In this document: one piece after another, positions 47,023 to 58,379 of the stretch
Layout of the letters: each line of letters starts with the position of its first letter
Position numbering within the stretch: position 1 is the first letter of the stretch
Source: Coptis chinensis
Taxonomy: Eukaryota > Streptophyta > Magnoliopsida > Ranunculales > Ranunculaceae
Direction: 5' to 3'
Length of the DNA: 64,000 nucleotides
NCBI GenBank assembly: GCA_015680905.1
Contig: CM027378.1
Location: 88,131,501 to 88,195,500 of the forward strand
Translations under genes and position numbers: made by a program
The notes under the pieces: model-generated
What the model was told of the DNA's origin: nothing
Database searches by the model: none
What the model saw: the letters and a program-made list of their open reading frames with translations, nothing else

Positions 47023-47181
47023 GGAATTCCCATTTTTTAACTACCTTTGCAACCTATCTCCCATTAAGCCTGTCAAGGTGGCACATGTTGCACAAGGCTT
47101 TCCAGAGCTTAGTATTCCTCGCACCCACCGGTGTTTACATCATCGCACCTTAATCCACATCCGAAACAAATTTTCTAAAGA
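47023..47181 (+). pseudogene. TSO1-like CXC-protein fragment
   Basis: After an acceptor-like TAG near 47023 the plus strand reads FFNYLCNLSPIKPVKVAHVA, matching the (S)PVFNY..LSPIKPVK motif in the N-terminus of plant tesmin/TSO1-like (TCX) DNA-binding proteins. A frame change then gives PPVFTSSHLNPH, also expected in that family. A GTGAGG donor follows at 47182. Frames at 47320-47800 (e.g. GPNTLSILLKL, KEKPYKGNTP in broken frames) may be further exons of the same gene. The CXC domains are absent. Confidence 0.5.
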
Positions 47182-48007
47182 GGTGAGGCTTTTTGGTTTC
47201 TTGGGTCTTTGTAATTTGGTATATTAATGTTTTTGTCGCTCATATAGTTGAGATTACAGCTTTTTGGTTGAATGAATCGTTTCACTTCGTGCGGTCAAAA
47301 TATTCACACTCTTCAAATGCAGACTCTCTCTCGAAAGCATGAACATAGAAGAAATACAGTTCTTGGCGGTTTAGATATTTCGAACGATCTAGCAGGAAAT
47401 TGATGGTTGGTATTGTTCCTTGTATTCGTAAAAGCTTGTGACAAACAAGGATTTCATTAAGTTCAACCTAGCAATCCGTCGATGTGTGGACCGAATACCT
47501 TGTCGATTCTGTTGAAGTTGGTTGTGATTCTTCGATTCAATTAATTTATGTTTGAATCAAAGTCGATGATGCACCGAAGCGTTACAAAGTGGATGCATTA
47601 GATCTAAAGAAACCACGCTTTTGGCCTTCAATGCCGGGGACAAAATGTTGAAAAAATATGGAGGGTGAAACCCGATGTGTAGATTATATCCTCGGTTGGC
47701 ACTAAGGAGAAACCTACAAAGGGAACACACCGGCAGTTGTTGAAGCAGAAAATCACAAAGGTGAAAGGCAGTCCGTTGAGCATCCGTGAGATCTAATATC
47801 CGAGGATATCAAAGACATCAATTCGCCCCGACTTCTCTCATCACCTCCATTTGTTTGCACAAAGTTTCACACATTTAGATACCCGTGTTACCACAGATCC
47901 TTTTGTAATTTATCTTAAAGAAAAAGAAGCTACATTTTATTGACAAATTAATTAAATATCTACTCGGAAGTCTTTGCATTATGAACTCAAAGATATTAAC
48001 TTTCAGG

Positions 48008-48100
48008 GTGGCGAAGGAGAGCAGGAGGGGAAAAGCGACAAAAACCCCCAAGTGCTACATGAGAATCTTCTGATTGATGAGCACGCGGTACTATCAAATT
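48008..48100 (+). other. Possible captured exon
   Basis: Between TTTCAG and GTACTATC, an open frame reads GGEGEQEGKSDKNPQVLHEN and LLIDEHA. It fits an internal exon bounded by AG and GT. The gene is not recognised; it may belong with the neighbouring TSO1-like fragment. Confidence 0.3.
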
Positions 48101-48484
48101 TATAGGTGCCTAGAAACATATCTTTTTTTTTTTTTTTTTACTATTTAGTAAATCAATTTATAGGTTTAAACTATCATGAACATATATCTAGCGCAAACAT
48201 ATATTGAACAACTTTTTGTATTTATTTTTCCCATTTGGTCTGTGTGATATAATGAATTACACGGGGTTTGAGGATGCCTTATCTGGCTTTTAGAAAGTTA
48301 ATATTCCATCAAAGAACATATATGCTCAATAGGTTTAAAGAGAAGTCTGAAGCATATGCTTTGAGCATTTATGGCTTGATGGGAATCTTTTGTTTATCTT
48401 TGCTCTTTTTAGTCTGGCATTGGGTTGGTACTTTACGTTTTTCCGTGTTTAATCTTTTATATTAGTACCTTCATGTGCAAAAAG

Positions 48485-48515
<31 letters not shown>

Positions 48516-49114
48516 TGATCCATAAAGAGCCACACTGAAACACATGGACTATTGTCTTTCCATTTGTCTTGATACTTGCAATCTGCTCAAAAGAATTGGG
48601 TGAAAGGTAAAGCTTTTTCTGTGAGACTTTTGCGTGTTGTCACATATGCATGTTTCAATCGTTTCAATTTAGAACATGAGAGTATGAGACGATGATCGTG
48701 ATACTATCGGGCAATTATCGCGACCGACTTGTGTCATTTGAATATACGAGATACCTGTTTATAAAACGTACGTTCAGTGCATTTATGGTGGACATTCATA
48801 GCTAAGTATGCAAATTTGGATAATATGCTCAATTTTAATGCACTATAGAAGATTTACCAGAGTTGCATCTACGTGTATGATGTATATCATTCTACAAGTA
48901 TGCTACTGAGCTTGAGGCACTTATTTAGATTTACTGGTAGGGACGGTGTTTCTTCGATAAAGAGCTTATTTATGCTTTTTTTTGGATTATATAAAGAGAT
49001 TCCTAGAGTCTCTATACCAGCTGAGGTGGAAAGTCAAAGAATTTCAGTAGTTCAGGTGTTTAATATATTCTTCTAATTAGTATACTTAATATGTTTTCTG
49101 TCTTTGACCTTCAG

Positions 49115-49218
49115 GAAATGGATGGGCGATCCTTGGCAACTTCGGCAATGTTTGATACATTTGGATTCACTGCTGCAGACGTTGCTCAGAAGCAAGCTGA
49201 AAAAGAACAACTGAAGAG
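49115..49218 (+). pseudogene. G-patch protein TGH fragment (one exon)
   Basis: A clean exon between CTTCAG and a GT donor reads EMDGRSLATSAMFDTFGFTA followed by ADVAQKQAEKEQLKR. This matches the segment upstream of the G-patch domain in plant TOUGH (TGH), an RNA-binding protein that helps Dicer-like 1 process microRNA precursors. The next exon (PSAIPGPVPDEL...) is not present nearby, so this is a single captured exon, not a gene. Confidence 0.65.
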
Positions 49219-50184
49219 GTTTTTATTAGCTTCTTTGCTATATTTATTGTTCATTGGTAGTATAGGATGTTTTAGTTTTAAACATTACTTCAATTATTGA
49301 AGATGTGTTAGCCAATATTTCAATTTAAGGTGCAGTTTTAGGTTTCAAGAGGATGTGTAGCCAATACTTCAATTATGTTTTAAACATGAAGATTGATAAT
49401 AACGCGAGCATTCCAGATGAAGTTTAAGTAAAAACTTCATTAGCTGAATCAATTAAACTTGCCACAACTTACTGACGATTGAGTCATGTGAGGTGATCAA
49501 GTTTCCATAATGTTAAGCAGCAATGTCGTGTAATGTTACAAGCAGTCCAACAAGAAACACCATTTTGTCTGCCACGTGTGAATGTGTAATTACTCTACAT
49601 GGCTCAACTTGTAAGCCTAGGTGTCGTTGGAGTATATGTATTTTCGGGTGAAATGAGTCTATGTATTTTCGGGTTAAATGAGTACTGTAAAACAACAATC
49701 GTCATGACACTGTTTCAACCCCATCTATATATGGTTATGCGTGGTGTATTCATGTTTCAATGCTGCAATTGTAAAAAAAAGTAGCAGGATCTTCATGGGA
49801 ATTGGCGGCCGTCAATTTAAAGCATTTTATATAAGGTTCTCGCAATACTAACTCCAATCATTTTAGAGTTCTTTTACAGGTAGAGTTCTTTTATGGATAT
49901 GTGATTTAATTTCCCTTCATCTAAATTTTGTATTAATTATTTTTTATTTCAAAAAAATTTCAATGCAACACTTTCTCGATCGCTTCTGTGATTTGTTTGA
50001 CGCAAATGGAGGTACCAAAGAACAATTTTTCTGAGTTTAATAATATCCAAAATTCTGGCCGGGGACCCACTCGCACAAGTCGGTATTGAAAGCGATTGAG
50101 TAAAATGATCAAAATGAAACAAATGCATATCTCAGAACGTGAACGCCTTCCGGAAGGGAAGGCGTTGTCTCAATATGACCTATG

Positions 50185-50275
50185 AAGCACGGATACTTCT
50201 ATATGGGTGAAGTATCCATGTCCGATACGTATACGACACGGATACGCCCCGATACGCCTCGGATACGTGTCCTTA
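50185..50275. repeat. CGGATACG-rich block
   Basis: Several imperfect copies of the GATACG theme (GATACGTATACGACACGG, GATACGCCCCGATACGCC, CGGATACGTGTCC) are clustered and partly palindromic. No gene. Confidence 0.7.
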
Positions 50276-51200
50276 ACCATGATCAGACGTCTTTTGTATA
50301 TATAGTTTTTCACCTCCCTTAACTGATCTTCATCTATAATCTTTGTGAATAATGTACAATAAAAAAAAAACAATTATGGTATATTACTATATTTGGTGGT
50401 GCTTATTGGAGAAAGTTGGCGATAAATCCAACGCCTAAAATATTCATATTAGAATAGGAAATATCTAATTCAATGAATTATAAAAAGGCCATCCAATTAT
50501 AATTCTAGATAACTATAACAATCTGAAATTTAATCTCTTTAAATGAGTACAGAAATATTTTCTAACTGAATTAAATTCATCCCAAAGATACTCGGTTAAT
50601 ATTGGAGTATCAATGGATTCAATGGGTTGTATTTTTGATGATTTCTTGCATATATGTGAGTATGATGCATTCCATTTCATAATGCAGTTACTATACGAGA
50701 ATCATTCCCTTCGACAATTGCCAACACCCAATGCATGAACACTCATAAGAAGAACGTACTTCCATAGATTCCCCACCCGTCTCACTCTACCTGCGAGTAG
50801 TTGCTTACGAGTAGATGGTTACAACATATCAGCTATTATAGTGGAGGACAAGTTAGAGCGACCTACTTCTTTTTGTTATTGGTGTACTTTAATTCTTATA
50901 TTGATGTAATATCCTATGTAGACTGAGTATGCTGTTGTGCCGCATATGCCATTGTAATTCCATTTTGGATGATTGATTAACAAACCAAATGACTCAGCTC
51001 CTGCATGTCCCATTCTTCCAATTCAACACCTACGGTTGCATATTATCTATTTACCTAAGGTTTGGATACTGATTTCAGTGAATAAAGTTACATAAATGTT
51101 TTTGATATGTCAATTGTAAGCTAGTGCTCATCCAAATTATGTTTACACTACTGGGTGAGTTTTGTTTGATATCACGTGCATAGCACGTACATCTTGCTAG

Positions 51201-51534
51201 TAGTTATAAAGTATGCATTAAACAACACACATTCACTATTATGTTATATATATTTAATAGACTTTTACACATAAAAAACATATTTTATATTATAATGTAT
51301 ATATGAGTTTGATTATCTTAAATGTAATATAATACTAAATTGTATATATCGAAATCATAATAATCGGTTCCGGTTTCGGTACCCACGGGTTTTTTACTAT
51401 TTGGTTCTACGATTTCAGCTCTTTATCGGTTCGGTTCTTAATGACTCATTTTAAATAAGTCTAACTTTTTAAAACCCATAACTGAAACATTCGATATCGG
51501 TTCCGGATAATCGGGTACCCATTGACACCCCTAC
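51201..51534 (-). repeat. hAT-like repeat, copy 2 (inverted)
   Basis: Reverse-complement relative of 61995-62300. It ends GGGTACCCATTGACACCCCTA at its outer edge near 51534 and shares CGGTTCCGG, CGGTTATGGG-like and TTAGTATTATATTA blocks. Its inner part stops exactly at the end of putative Helitron 2, which may have inserted into it. Confidence 0.55.
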
Positions 51535-52137
51535 CCAAAACTAGGTAATGTTTTCAGAAAAAGAGGGGATAGCATCAATCATGATTTAAAGAGAACAATC
51601 ACAATCTACAATCAGTCTTGATAGAGGGTTGGCCTGAAGCTCGAGTGCTTGACCACTTGTAATGCTACTTAAAGTGACTAAATTAAGAAGACGAAGTGAT
51701 GGCCTACTCTCCGCCTTACCCTAAGTCTGCCTTACCCCTGGTGGGCGGGCAGAACCTACTCTCTGCCTTACCCCTGGTGGGCGGGCAGAATACTATGTGG
51801 TCACTATGAGTCTATGACCACTCTAAGGACGGTGGACACCACGTTAGGAAGAATAAATTACATATATATGTATCTGCCCATCCAAAAAAAAAAATGTGTA
51901 CATGTCTTTTAATTTGATTAATTACTAAATTAAATAAAAACAAAATGATGTAATTAAGAACCCGGAATATGTAAACTAATTAACTTAGCATATATTGATA
52001 GCAATCTTTGTTATCCAAGACAAATAGGGACTTATGAAAGCCACTTCAAATCTTCAACCAAAATAACATAAGAGAAGTTCAAGAATCTCGTCATTTACAA
52101 TTTTCATGTCATAAATTACTAATAAGTTAAAGAACTT
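51535..52137. repeat. Spacer with a GC-rich tandem duplication
   Basis: At about 51690-51792 the segment CTGCCTTACCCCTGGTGGGC followed by GGGCAGAA is tandemly repeated, two complete units after a partial one. The rest is AT-rich with a poly-A run near 51885. No gene seen. Confidence 0.7.
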
Positions 52138-52465
52138 CTAGTTTTGGCAATTAATATACTTTCTTTGACCCCACTCGTGCATGGAAAGATAGAGTTTCTT
52201 AGCTGCAGCAAGAAAATCTACAGCTTGTAATGGTGTGAGAATGTTAATCAACTCCTTCACAGTGTTCAACCTCAACATATCTGCGTCTTCAAGTACTCGA
52301 GACAGGGCAAGTGCGTGCTCCTCCAGAGCATGGTAACGGTGCATGTGACCATTTGTCTCACCAACTAGGCCTGATTCATTTGCATCTAGTAATATTACGT
52401 CGTCCCCTATTTCTTCCTGCAACTTTGCCAATCGACTTGAGATTACCTCCTTTCCTCGAACAGTT
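52138..52465 (-). pseudogene. DOG1-domain protein, last exon
   Basis: From an acceptor (AG at 52466-52467) the minus strand reads RTVRGKEVISSRLAKLQEEI, HALEEHALALSRVLEDADML, RLNTVKELINILTPLQAVDF and LAAAKKLYLSMHEWGQRKYI, then stop at 52138. This is the C-terminal part of the DOG1 domain found in DOG1-like and TGA-type bZIP proteins; no bZIP part is visible. The frame is intact over the exon. Upstream exons (above 52470) were not recognised and a solo LTR lies about 420 bp upstream, so this is either the 3' exon of a gene with distant exons or a fragment. Confidence 0.75.
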
Positions 52466-52886
52466 CTACGAAAGTACGTTTATAATCATAACCATGTCAA
52501 CAATAATTAACAACGAAAACAAAGACAGAATGTGGCCTATTAAATTAACTCCTATGACATCCATAAAAAACTGATATATGTTCGTCAAAAATCGTATAAA
52601 AAGATAAATGACTAATGTCTAGCAGGTCAGTAACGAGTAACAACCTCCCTCAAAAGCGCACTATTGATGCTTCTAAAACTCGATTCTTAACATTGGAATA
52701 GCTTTTGATGGGCAAGTGAATTGTCCATACTGTTATGATGTTCGGAAACCAATTACTACTTTATTTCCTCATGTTCTCTATAAATACCCCACGGTATTTG
52801 AAAATTAGATAGATATAACTAAGAGAGCTCATAGTGTACGGGTGCGTAGCGAGTATATTGTTGGAGTGATAATTAGTGTAGGGCAA
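52466..52886. other. Spacer between DOG1 exon and solo LTR
   Basis: AT-rich, with a TATAAATA string near 52778. No exon recognised. Confidence 0.35.
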
Positions 52887-53504
52887 TGTAAATGTCTAAT
52901 TTTATCCTACGGGATTAATAAGACATTACATCAATGATCTAAGACTTAGCTCTAGTTTAGATAAAAGAAGAGAATGGTTTTGGTTGATGGAAATGGCTAC
53001 TCTTCGTGAGTAAGAAGATGCCTACGTATCCAGCATTGTGTGTAAGAGTAGAATCAGGAGTGCCGGAATCAAGCCAACGTAGTTCTGAGGGTGGCTTTTA
53101 TAAGCATTGAGGGTGTACATCTAGTAGGACGCGTGTGATGGTCTGAACAGATGTGCGGTTGAGATTAGCACGTGTGTAGTAGCTCTAAGTGTTAGGTTGA
53201 GCTGGCATAGGGCGTAATGATGGTGAAAACACTATAATAATGGTAAATAAATGGTTGTAATGATTTGGGTATTATAGTGGGTGGAGGCTTAATGCTAATG
53301 ATATCAATGATGAGAGCAGTAAGTGGTGATGTCACGAGATGGGAGTCGAGTGACGAGTCATCGATGTTGATCTGATGTCGATCGAACCGTTGATAATTTG
53401 ACAAGTGAGCGAGTGTTCATGTTATTGAAGTTGATCTCGTGGAGTCGTTATGTGTGGATTGTGTGCATATCACATGCTTGATATGATGTCTGCGATCCCT
53501 TACA
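52887..53504. mobile_element. Solo LTR, copy B
   Basis: A 618-bp LTR starting TGTAAATGTC and ending CCCTTACA, with perfect 5-bp duplications GGCAA at 52882-52886 and 53505-53509. Same family as copy A at 10234. It keeps CCTACGTATCC, AAGCCAACGTAG and GGTGGCTTTTATAAGC, the same promoter-like order as in the Tat LTRs of this window, so the families are probably related. Confidence 0.9.
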
Positions 53505-53509
53505 GGCAA

Positions 53510-54049
53510 TAGCCAAATTTGAATAACATATATTTGTGAGTGCCAAAATTGTGTGCGTATGTGAGAGAGAAATTGGTATTTGTGTGAGGCTCGTGATATG
53601 GTAAGCAGCTCATTATTATAGTGGATTTTGGTGCGCTTGTCATCAAACCACGTAAGTTTCTTGTGTTTGTTTATTATTTGCTATTTCATTATTGTTTTAG
53701 TGGTTGTATTGTTTTTGTTTTTTCATTGATTCCAAAATCTTGAAGATAATTGTCGTTAGTCGAGATTAGTGTGATTTCTAATTCCTAACACATACTTGAA
53801 CCCAAACCCAAAACGACAATATACTAAGAGAGCTCAAGCTACCATGCCCAAGACAACTTTCAGTTTTAACTGGTTTTATGGGTTTAATGACCAACAATCC
53901 ACAACTTGTGTATCAGACAAATTTATGTGTCTTCATCTCCAACTGGCGTAGAAAAGTCGTACGTGAGCCCGTGTCAGCCTCAACGAAAACCCCGTGTTTG
54001 CTTCTATGCCAGTAGGGGAAGCTTTCCAAATATAGGCTTATTGCTTGGT
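53510..54049. other. Spacer before the CACTA element
   Basis: Sequence resembling part of another LTR (CATCAAACCACGTAAG, CTAATTCCTAACA) but without recognisable ends. No gene. Confidence 0.3.
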
Positions 54050-54369
54050 ATCCACTACTACATAAAGGCTCATTCCCCACGGTAGGTCAAAGAGTATATC
54101 CCACGGTTTCACTAATAACAGTGGCTAATAGGCATTTCTCACGGTAAGAACAGCTTTTATAATTTCGGCACAAGCAAATACCACTAGTCTCATAAAGCAG
54201 TGGCATATAAAGTGCCATATACCACGGAACGACTCAAAATCAGCTAATTTGTGATTTGGTATTCATATATCCCACAGTTTCAATGAAAAAGGTGGCGAAT
54301 GTTTTGCAAAATAGCCTGGATACCATGGACAAAGGCAGCCTACCAAAACCCCGCACCCTACCTTCAAAA

Positions 54370-55510
54370 ATGAAGAACAAGCTCTCTGCATCACTTGGTC
54401 TTCCACCTCCAAACCCGACTGCGCGCCTACCTTTAAAGTCTCACTAATTTCGACAACCTTTTCACTCATTTCAACGACACTCTCTTATCTCCTCCAAACA
54501 ACAATATCACATTCTCTTCAATTTCCATTTCAATGGAACAAAAAAATTCTACCCCCATCCAAATCAAAAAATTGGATTAACCCCACTGCTAAAGGGAGTC
54601 CAAGACATAGATTGATTACCGATCGCTCCCTTCCTGTGGTTCTGTTCTCCCGGCTTTTCAACTAAAGTTTGATTCCTCCTGTGGATGTAGTCAAACGTAG
54701 AGGAAGAGCTCTATCTCAGTCCCGCCCACTTACCCCTTCTTCGCGTCATGATCAGCCGTTATTTCTTAATTAGTCCTCGTACCTTTACGACATGAACCTT
54801 ATATCTCAGAGAGGTAGGGAATGAACGCTCAATACCTTCGACGGAAGAGAAGGTAGCAGTTAAAGATTCAAACTTTGATGAAAAACTTGACAACTTTTGA
54901 GAAAGCACTCTTTGGTTCATCAACTGGAGGTATGGCTGGTGCTTTTACTTATGTCTGTCTTTTACCTTTAGACACTATTAAAACAAAGTTACAAACCAAA
55001 GGGGCAACTCAAATTTACAAAGGAAGTGTAGATGTCATTGTGAAAACTTTCCAAGCAAAGGGGATATTGGGTTTCTATAGCGGCATTTCTGCTATAATTG
55101 TTGGTTCAACTGTTTCTTCTGCAATTTATTTTGGTACTTTTGAGTTTGGAAAGTTGTTTTTATCAAAATTTAGTAAATACCCATCTGTTTTAATTCCACC
55201 AACTGCTGGTGCAATGGGGAATATTGTGTCTTCAGCTGTAATGGTGCCGAAAGAGCTTATTACTCAAAGGATGCAAGCCAGTGTGGTGGGTAGGTCTAGG
55301 CAAGTTTTGTTGAGTATATTACAGAAAGACGGGATATTGGGTTTATATGTTGGTTATACTGCAACTTTGCTTAGGAATTTACCTGCTGGGGTGTTGAGTT
55401 ATTCGTCGTTTGAGTATTTGAAAGCCGCAGTGTTGGCTAAAACTAAGAAAGGTCATTTGGAACCATTTGAGAGTGTGTGTTGCGGGGCGTTAGCAGGGGC
55501 GATAGCAATG
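54370..55510 (+). pseudogene. MFL1: MITOFERRINLIKE1 fragment (chloroplast carrier)
   Basis: Mfl1 is a mitochondrial-carrier-family protein of the chloroplast envelope linked to iron uptake. The start KLSASLGLPPPNPT (54370 onward) matches the Mfl1 N-terminus but soon runs into stops. A long frame from 54875 gives TTFEKALFGSSTGGMAGAFT, then the first carrier signature PLDTIKTKLQTKG, IVKTFQAKGILGFYSG, the second signature VPKELITQRMQA, GYTATLLRNLPAGVLSYSSF and SVCCGALAGAI. The match stops there at 55510, just before the third signature; ten unrelated residues and a stop follow. So two of three carrier repeats are present and the transit-peptide region is broken. Confidence 0.85.
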
Positions 55511-55597
55511 GCTTTTCTTCTCGGTAAGATTTGTGGATAATATGCTTGTTATGTTATTTTGCTTATAAACTTGTTGTTGGTTAAGTTTGAATTGTAG

Positions 55598-56573
55598 TGT
55601 GCTACTCAAGTTGGAAGATATCTTGTGACTATGATGAGTACTGGAGTCATACTTGCAACTGGATTTCAATTGTCAGGTTTGAATTTTTCATAATTTGGTG
55701 GGACATTTTACAATAATTTGGAATTTTTGGATTGAGAAAGTTTTGTGTGAATTTTGTTTGAAGGTGGGAACAATCAATTGGATACTTTGATATGGTATAG
55801 TTGGCTTAGGGGAATTATAATCGGAACGATGATTGGTTCCAATATGGTTTTGGAAGAACATTATAAAATTTGGTCCAAGAAATATTGTCATTCTTGGAAG
55901 GTAAGATTTCTTAGATTAGTTTGAAATTTTAATTACTTTCAATTTAACCGATATGTTCATTTTACTGTGATTATTCTTCTTCTTCTTGTTTTTGTTGTTC
56001 CCTTCTCAGTCTGTTTTATGTTTAATATAAACCAAAAGAAGGAAATAAGGAGTATTTTCTTGGTAATTTGTTAAACAGTTGAAGTCGTACTTGTCTAGTA
56101 TTATGTTTGAAGATAATTGTCATGGTCTTTTTCAGTTTGTCAACCAGATTCAATTTAAAACATAAAAGTACTTGCTTATTGGAGATCGGTGCCAAGTTCT
56201 TGATAATTATATCCTTGTGAATGATTCCTTTGGTTATGCAACTGTTTTTCATTGTTTTGTGACTTGAATACTAATTATGTTTGATTTGATGCTATACCCG
56301 ATTTGAAACTGCGTTCTTATAATTATATCCTTGTGAATGATTCCTTTGGTTATGCAATTACATTCGAATATTATAGCTCAAAGATTGTTTTGAAAACTTT
56401 TGTTTTCGCTTATTCATCTTTTTCTTTCTGTCTATCTATTGCAATGTATTTATCATCTCTTCCTATATTTCTTCTAATTAATTAGTTTTGCTAATTTTCA
56501 ACAGCTAAACAATGCTGGCACCAATAAAGGTTTTAAACCCTTACTGCAGTTCGCAGATGAAGATATTGAGCAG
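55598..56573 (+). pseudogene. NYC1: NYC1 (chlorophyll b reductase) fragment
   Basis: NON-YELLOW COLORING 1 is a thylakoid short-chain dehydrogenase that starts chlorophyll b breakdown. Exon a (55598-55676) reads GRYLVTMMSTGVILATGFQL; exon b (55764-55900) reads LDTLIWYSWLRGIIIGTMIG then SNMVLEEHY; exon c (56505-56573) reads NNAGTNKGFKPLLQFADEDI. Introns with GT-AG ends are kept (87 bp between a and b), so the copy came from DNA, not mRNA. One extra base after EEHYK shifts the frame before GPRNIVILG. The cofactor-binding exons between b and c, and everything after c, are missing. Confidence 0.85.
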
Positions 56574-56656
56574 GTGTTTCTTTTTCTCTGAATTCATTCA
56601 TCTGAGTACTGCTTGTTCCATAAATGTGGTTTTCTATCACCTTCCGCAAAGGGGGT

Positions 56657-56780
56657 CACTACTACAGAAAAGCACATTAGCCACGGTTTGTAAATTGGTA
56701 TATACCACTGTTCTGCTAATAACAGTGGCTTATAGTCATTTGCCACGGTACAAAACACTTGTCTAGTTTTGAAACAATCA
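56657..56780 (+). mobile_element. Internal second CACTA left terminus
   Basis: CACTACTACAGAAAAGCACA followed by CCACGGT motifs is a full left terminus lying 84 bp after the last NYC1 exon. Its first 17 bases match the terminus at 61909 better than the left end at 54053 does, yet its flank is GGT, not ATC. It may be a nested element that lost its right end, or a recombinant. Confidence 0.7.
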
Positions 56781-56956
56781 AATACCACTAATTTAAGTAA
56801 AAAAAGATTGGTATATATTTTGACATTTGTCATGGTACTCTCAAATATAACGATATTTATGTTTTGGTAATCGATACCCCCACTTTGTTTCCTTGAAAAT
56901 AGTGGTTTATATTTTTGGCAATATTACACCCACCGTGGATAAAAAATTTTGAAAAG

Positions 56957-56989
<33 letters not shown>

Positions 56990-57288
56990 ATAAGCGAAAC
57001 CCCACTTCTGCTTCTCAACTGCGACCTTATATCTCTCTCACTAGGGCTTCAACATCTCTCTCTCGCCCTATTTTATAACGGTGGTGTAGCTGCCCCCCCT
57101 CGTCATCTCTCTTGTCTACAAATTTTAATGCATGTTCAATCCAAAGGTCTCTCGCTCCTTCTATTTAATATGCCACTTTATCAATTTCGTTTTGTTCAAA
57201 ATCAAAGCAGCGACGTTATCGTTTTGAGATGTGTTTGGTCGCCACTCGCTTTGAACCGTTTGATTTCTGTAAAGGTAAAATAGTTCTT

Positions 57289-58081
57289 GTATGTTCCTTC
57301 AAAGGATTTTATTCAAGGTTAGTTATTTTTTGTTTAGCTATCATGAATGGAGAAACTGACTTCTAGGTTTCCTTAAATGCTGGATTGAAGAGAATATCGG
57401 ATTTATAATTCTAGGTTTCCTTAGTTTGATTCATAATTCTGAAAAACAAATTAAAGACTATCAGATTTATCTTAATTACAAGCCCATACTTATAATCTAG
57501 GATTTCTTGGGAACCAAGAGTCCAACTAACACCTAGAAATCAGACGTACTCTTACAAAGCTAATTAATCAATTTGGAGCTGAATGGATCCACATGTAATT
57601 TCTTTCAACCGCCACTCTGTATCGTTATCCTAGAACCTCTAGGACACACTATACTAGGTTTTTAACAATGGGTATCGGTTGGTGGATGCTGATAAAAACA
57701 TATTTAACCTATAGTTTCCCCACATTTACTCCAAATCAACTAAAGGGATCGCTTCAAGAACATTTGAACACTTGTATAAAGAGAAAAGAGAAAGTACCTG
57801 ATCCAGAATCCCTCGCTTAGCGACTTCACCCCAGAACACAAGCAAAGCAAGAGCAAGAGAGTAGCACCGCAAAGACAAGACACACGAAATCATTGAGCAC
57901 AAGGTTATCCTAAAACATGGCAAATGAAACGTTAAATGAACTGCCGATACCCATTGTTAAAACCTAGTATAGTGTATGTTCCTTCAAAGGATTTTATTCA
58001 AGGTTAGTTATTTTTGTTTAGCTATCATGAATGGAGAAACCGACTTTTAGGTTTCCTTAAATGCTGGATTGAAGAGAATAT
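57289..58081. repeat. 109-bp direct repeat around a 328-bp TIR element
   Basis: Copies at 57289-57397 and 57974-58081 (from ATGTTCCTTCAAAGG to TTGAAGAGAATAT) flank, on the right exactly, a segment with inverted ends: CACTATACTAGGTTTT at 57647, mirrored at 57974, extending through AACAATGGGTATCGG. The short element has CACTA-like ends but no matching 3-bp duplication. Confidence 0.8.
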
Positions 58082-58379
58082 ATACGAGGAGTTACATGTG
58101 GTGGTCTGCGGCTATAGGGTTTACACCTCTAATTTTCAATTCCTTGTATCTTGAATTAATAATTGGATAGCTAGAGCACTGCTGGAACCAAGCAAGAACT
58201 GTTTTGATATCTGAATTGAGAGTTGTGCTTTCGAAAGGCCGCAATAGGCCGTTGTCAGGCCACAATGAGTCTATCACCAAGCCATTTGTCGGGCCGCTAC
58301 ATGCCATGTTAGGTCACTGCAGGCTTTCGTCGGGCTACCACAAGCCGCAATGAGCTTTAATATATCCGTGCCTATTTTA

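Larger units (their letters stand above)
45744..51200 (+). mobile_element. Putative Helitron 2 with captured exons
   Basis: Begins TCTCTATTAGTATAGTAT after A (45743) and ends with hairpin ACGTGC-ATA-GCACGT, then ACATCTTG and CTAG (51197-51200) followed by T. These are the expected Helitron ends and A/T insertion site. It starts 36 bp after the end of the previous one and has the same orientation. Inside are fragments of at least two unrelated genes in the element's orientation, with introns. No Rep/helicase domain. A poly-A tract lies at 48483-48513. Confidence 0.55.

Noticed and set aside
56915..57283. 122-codon frame with a poly-Lys start
   Set aside because: Begins in a poly-A tract; no motif and no conserved splice context.
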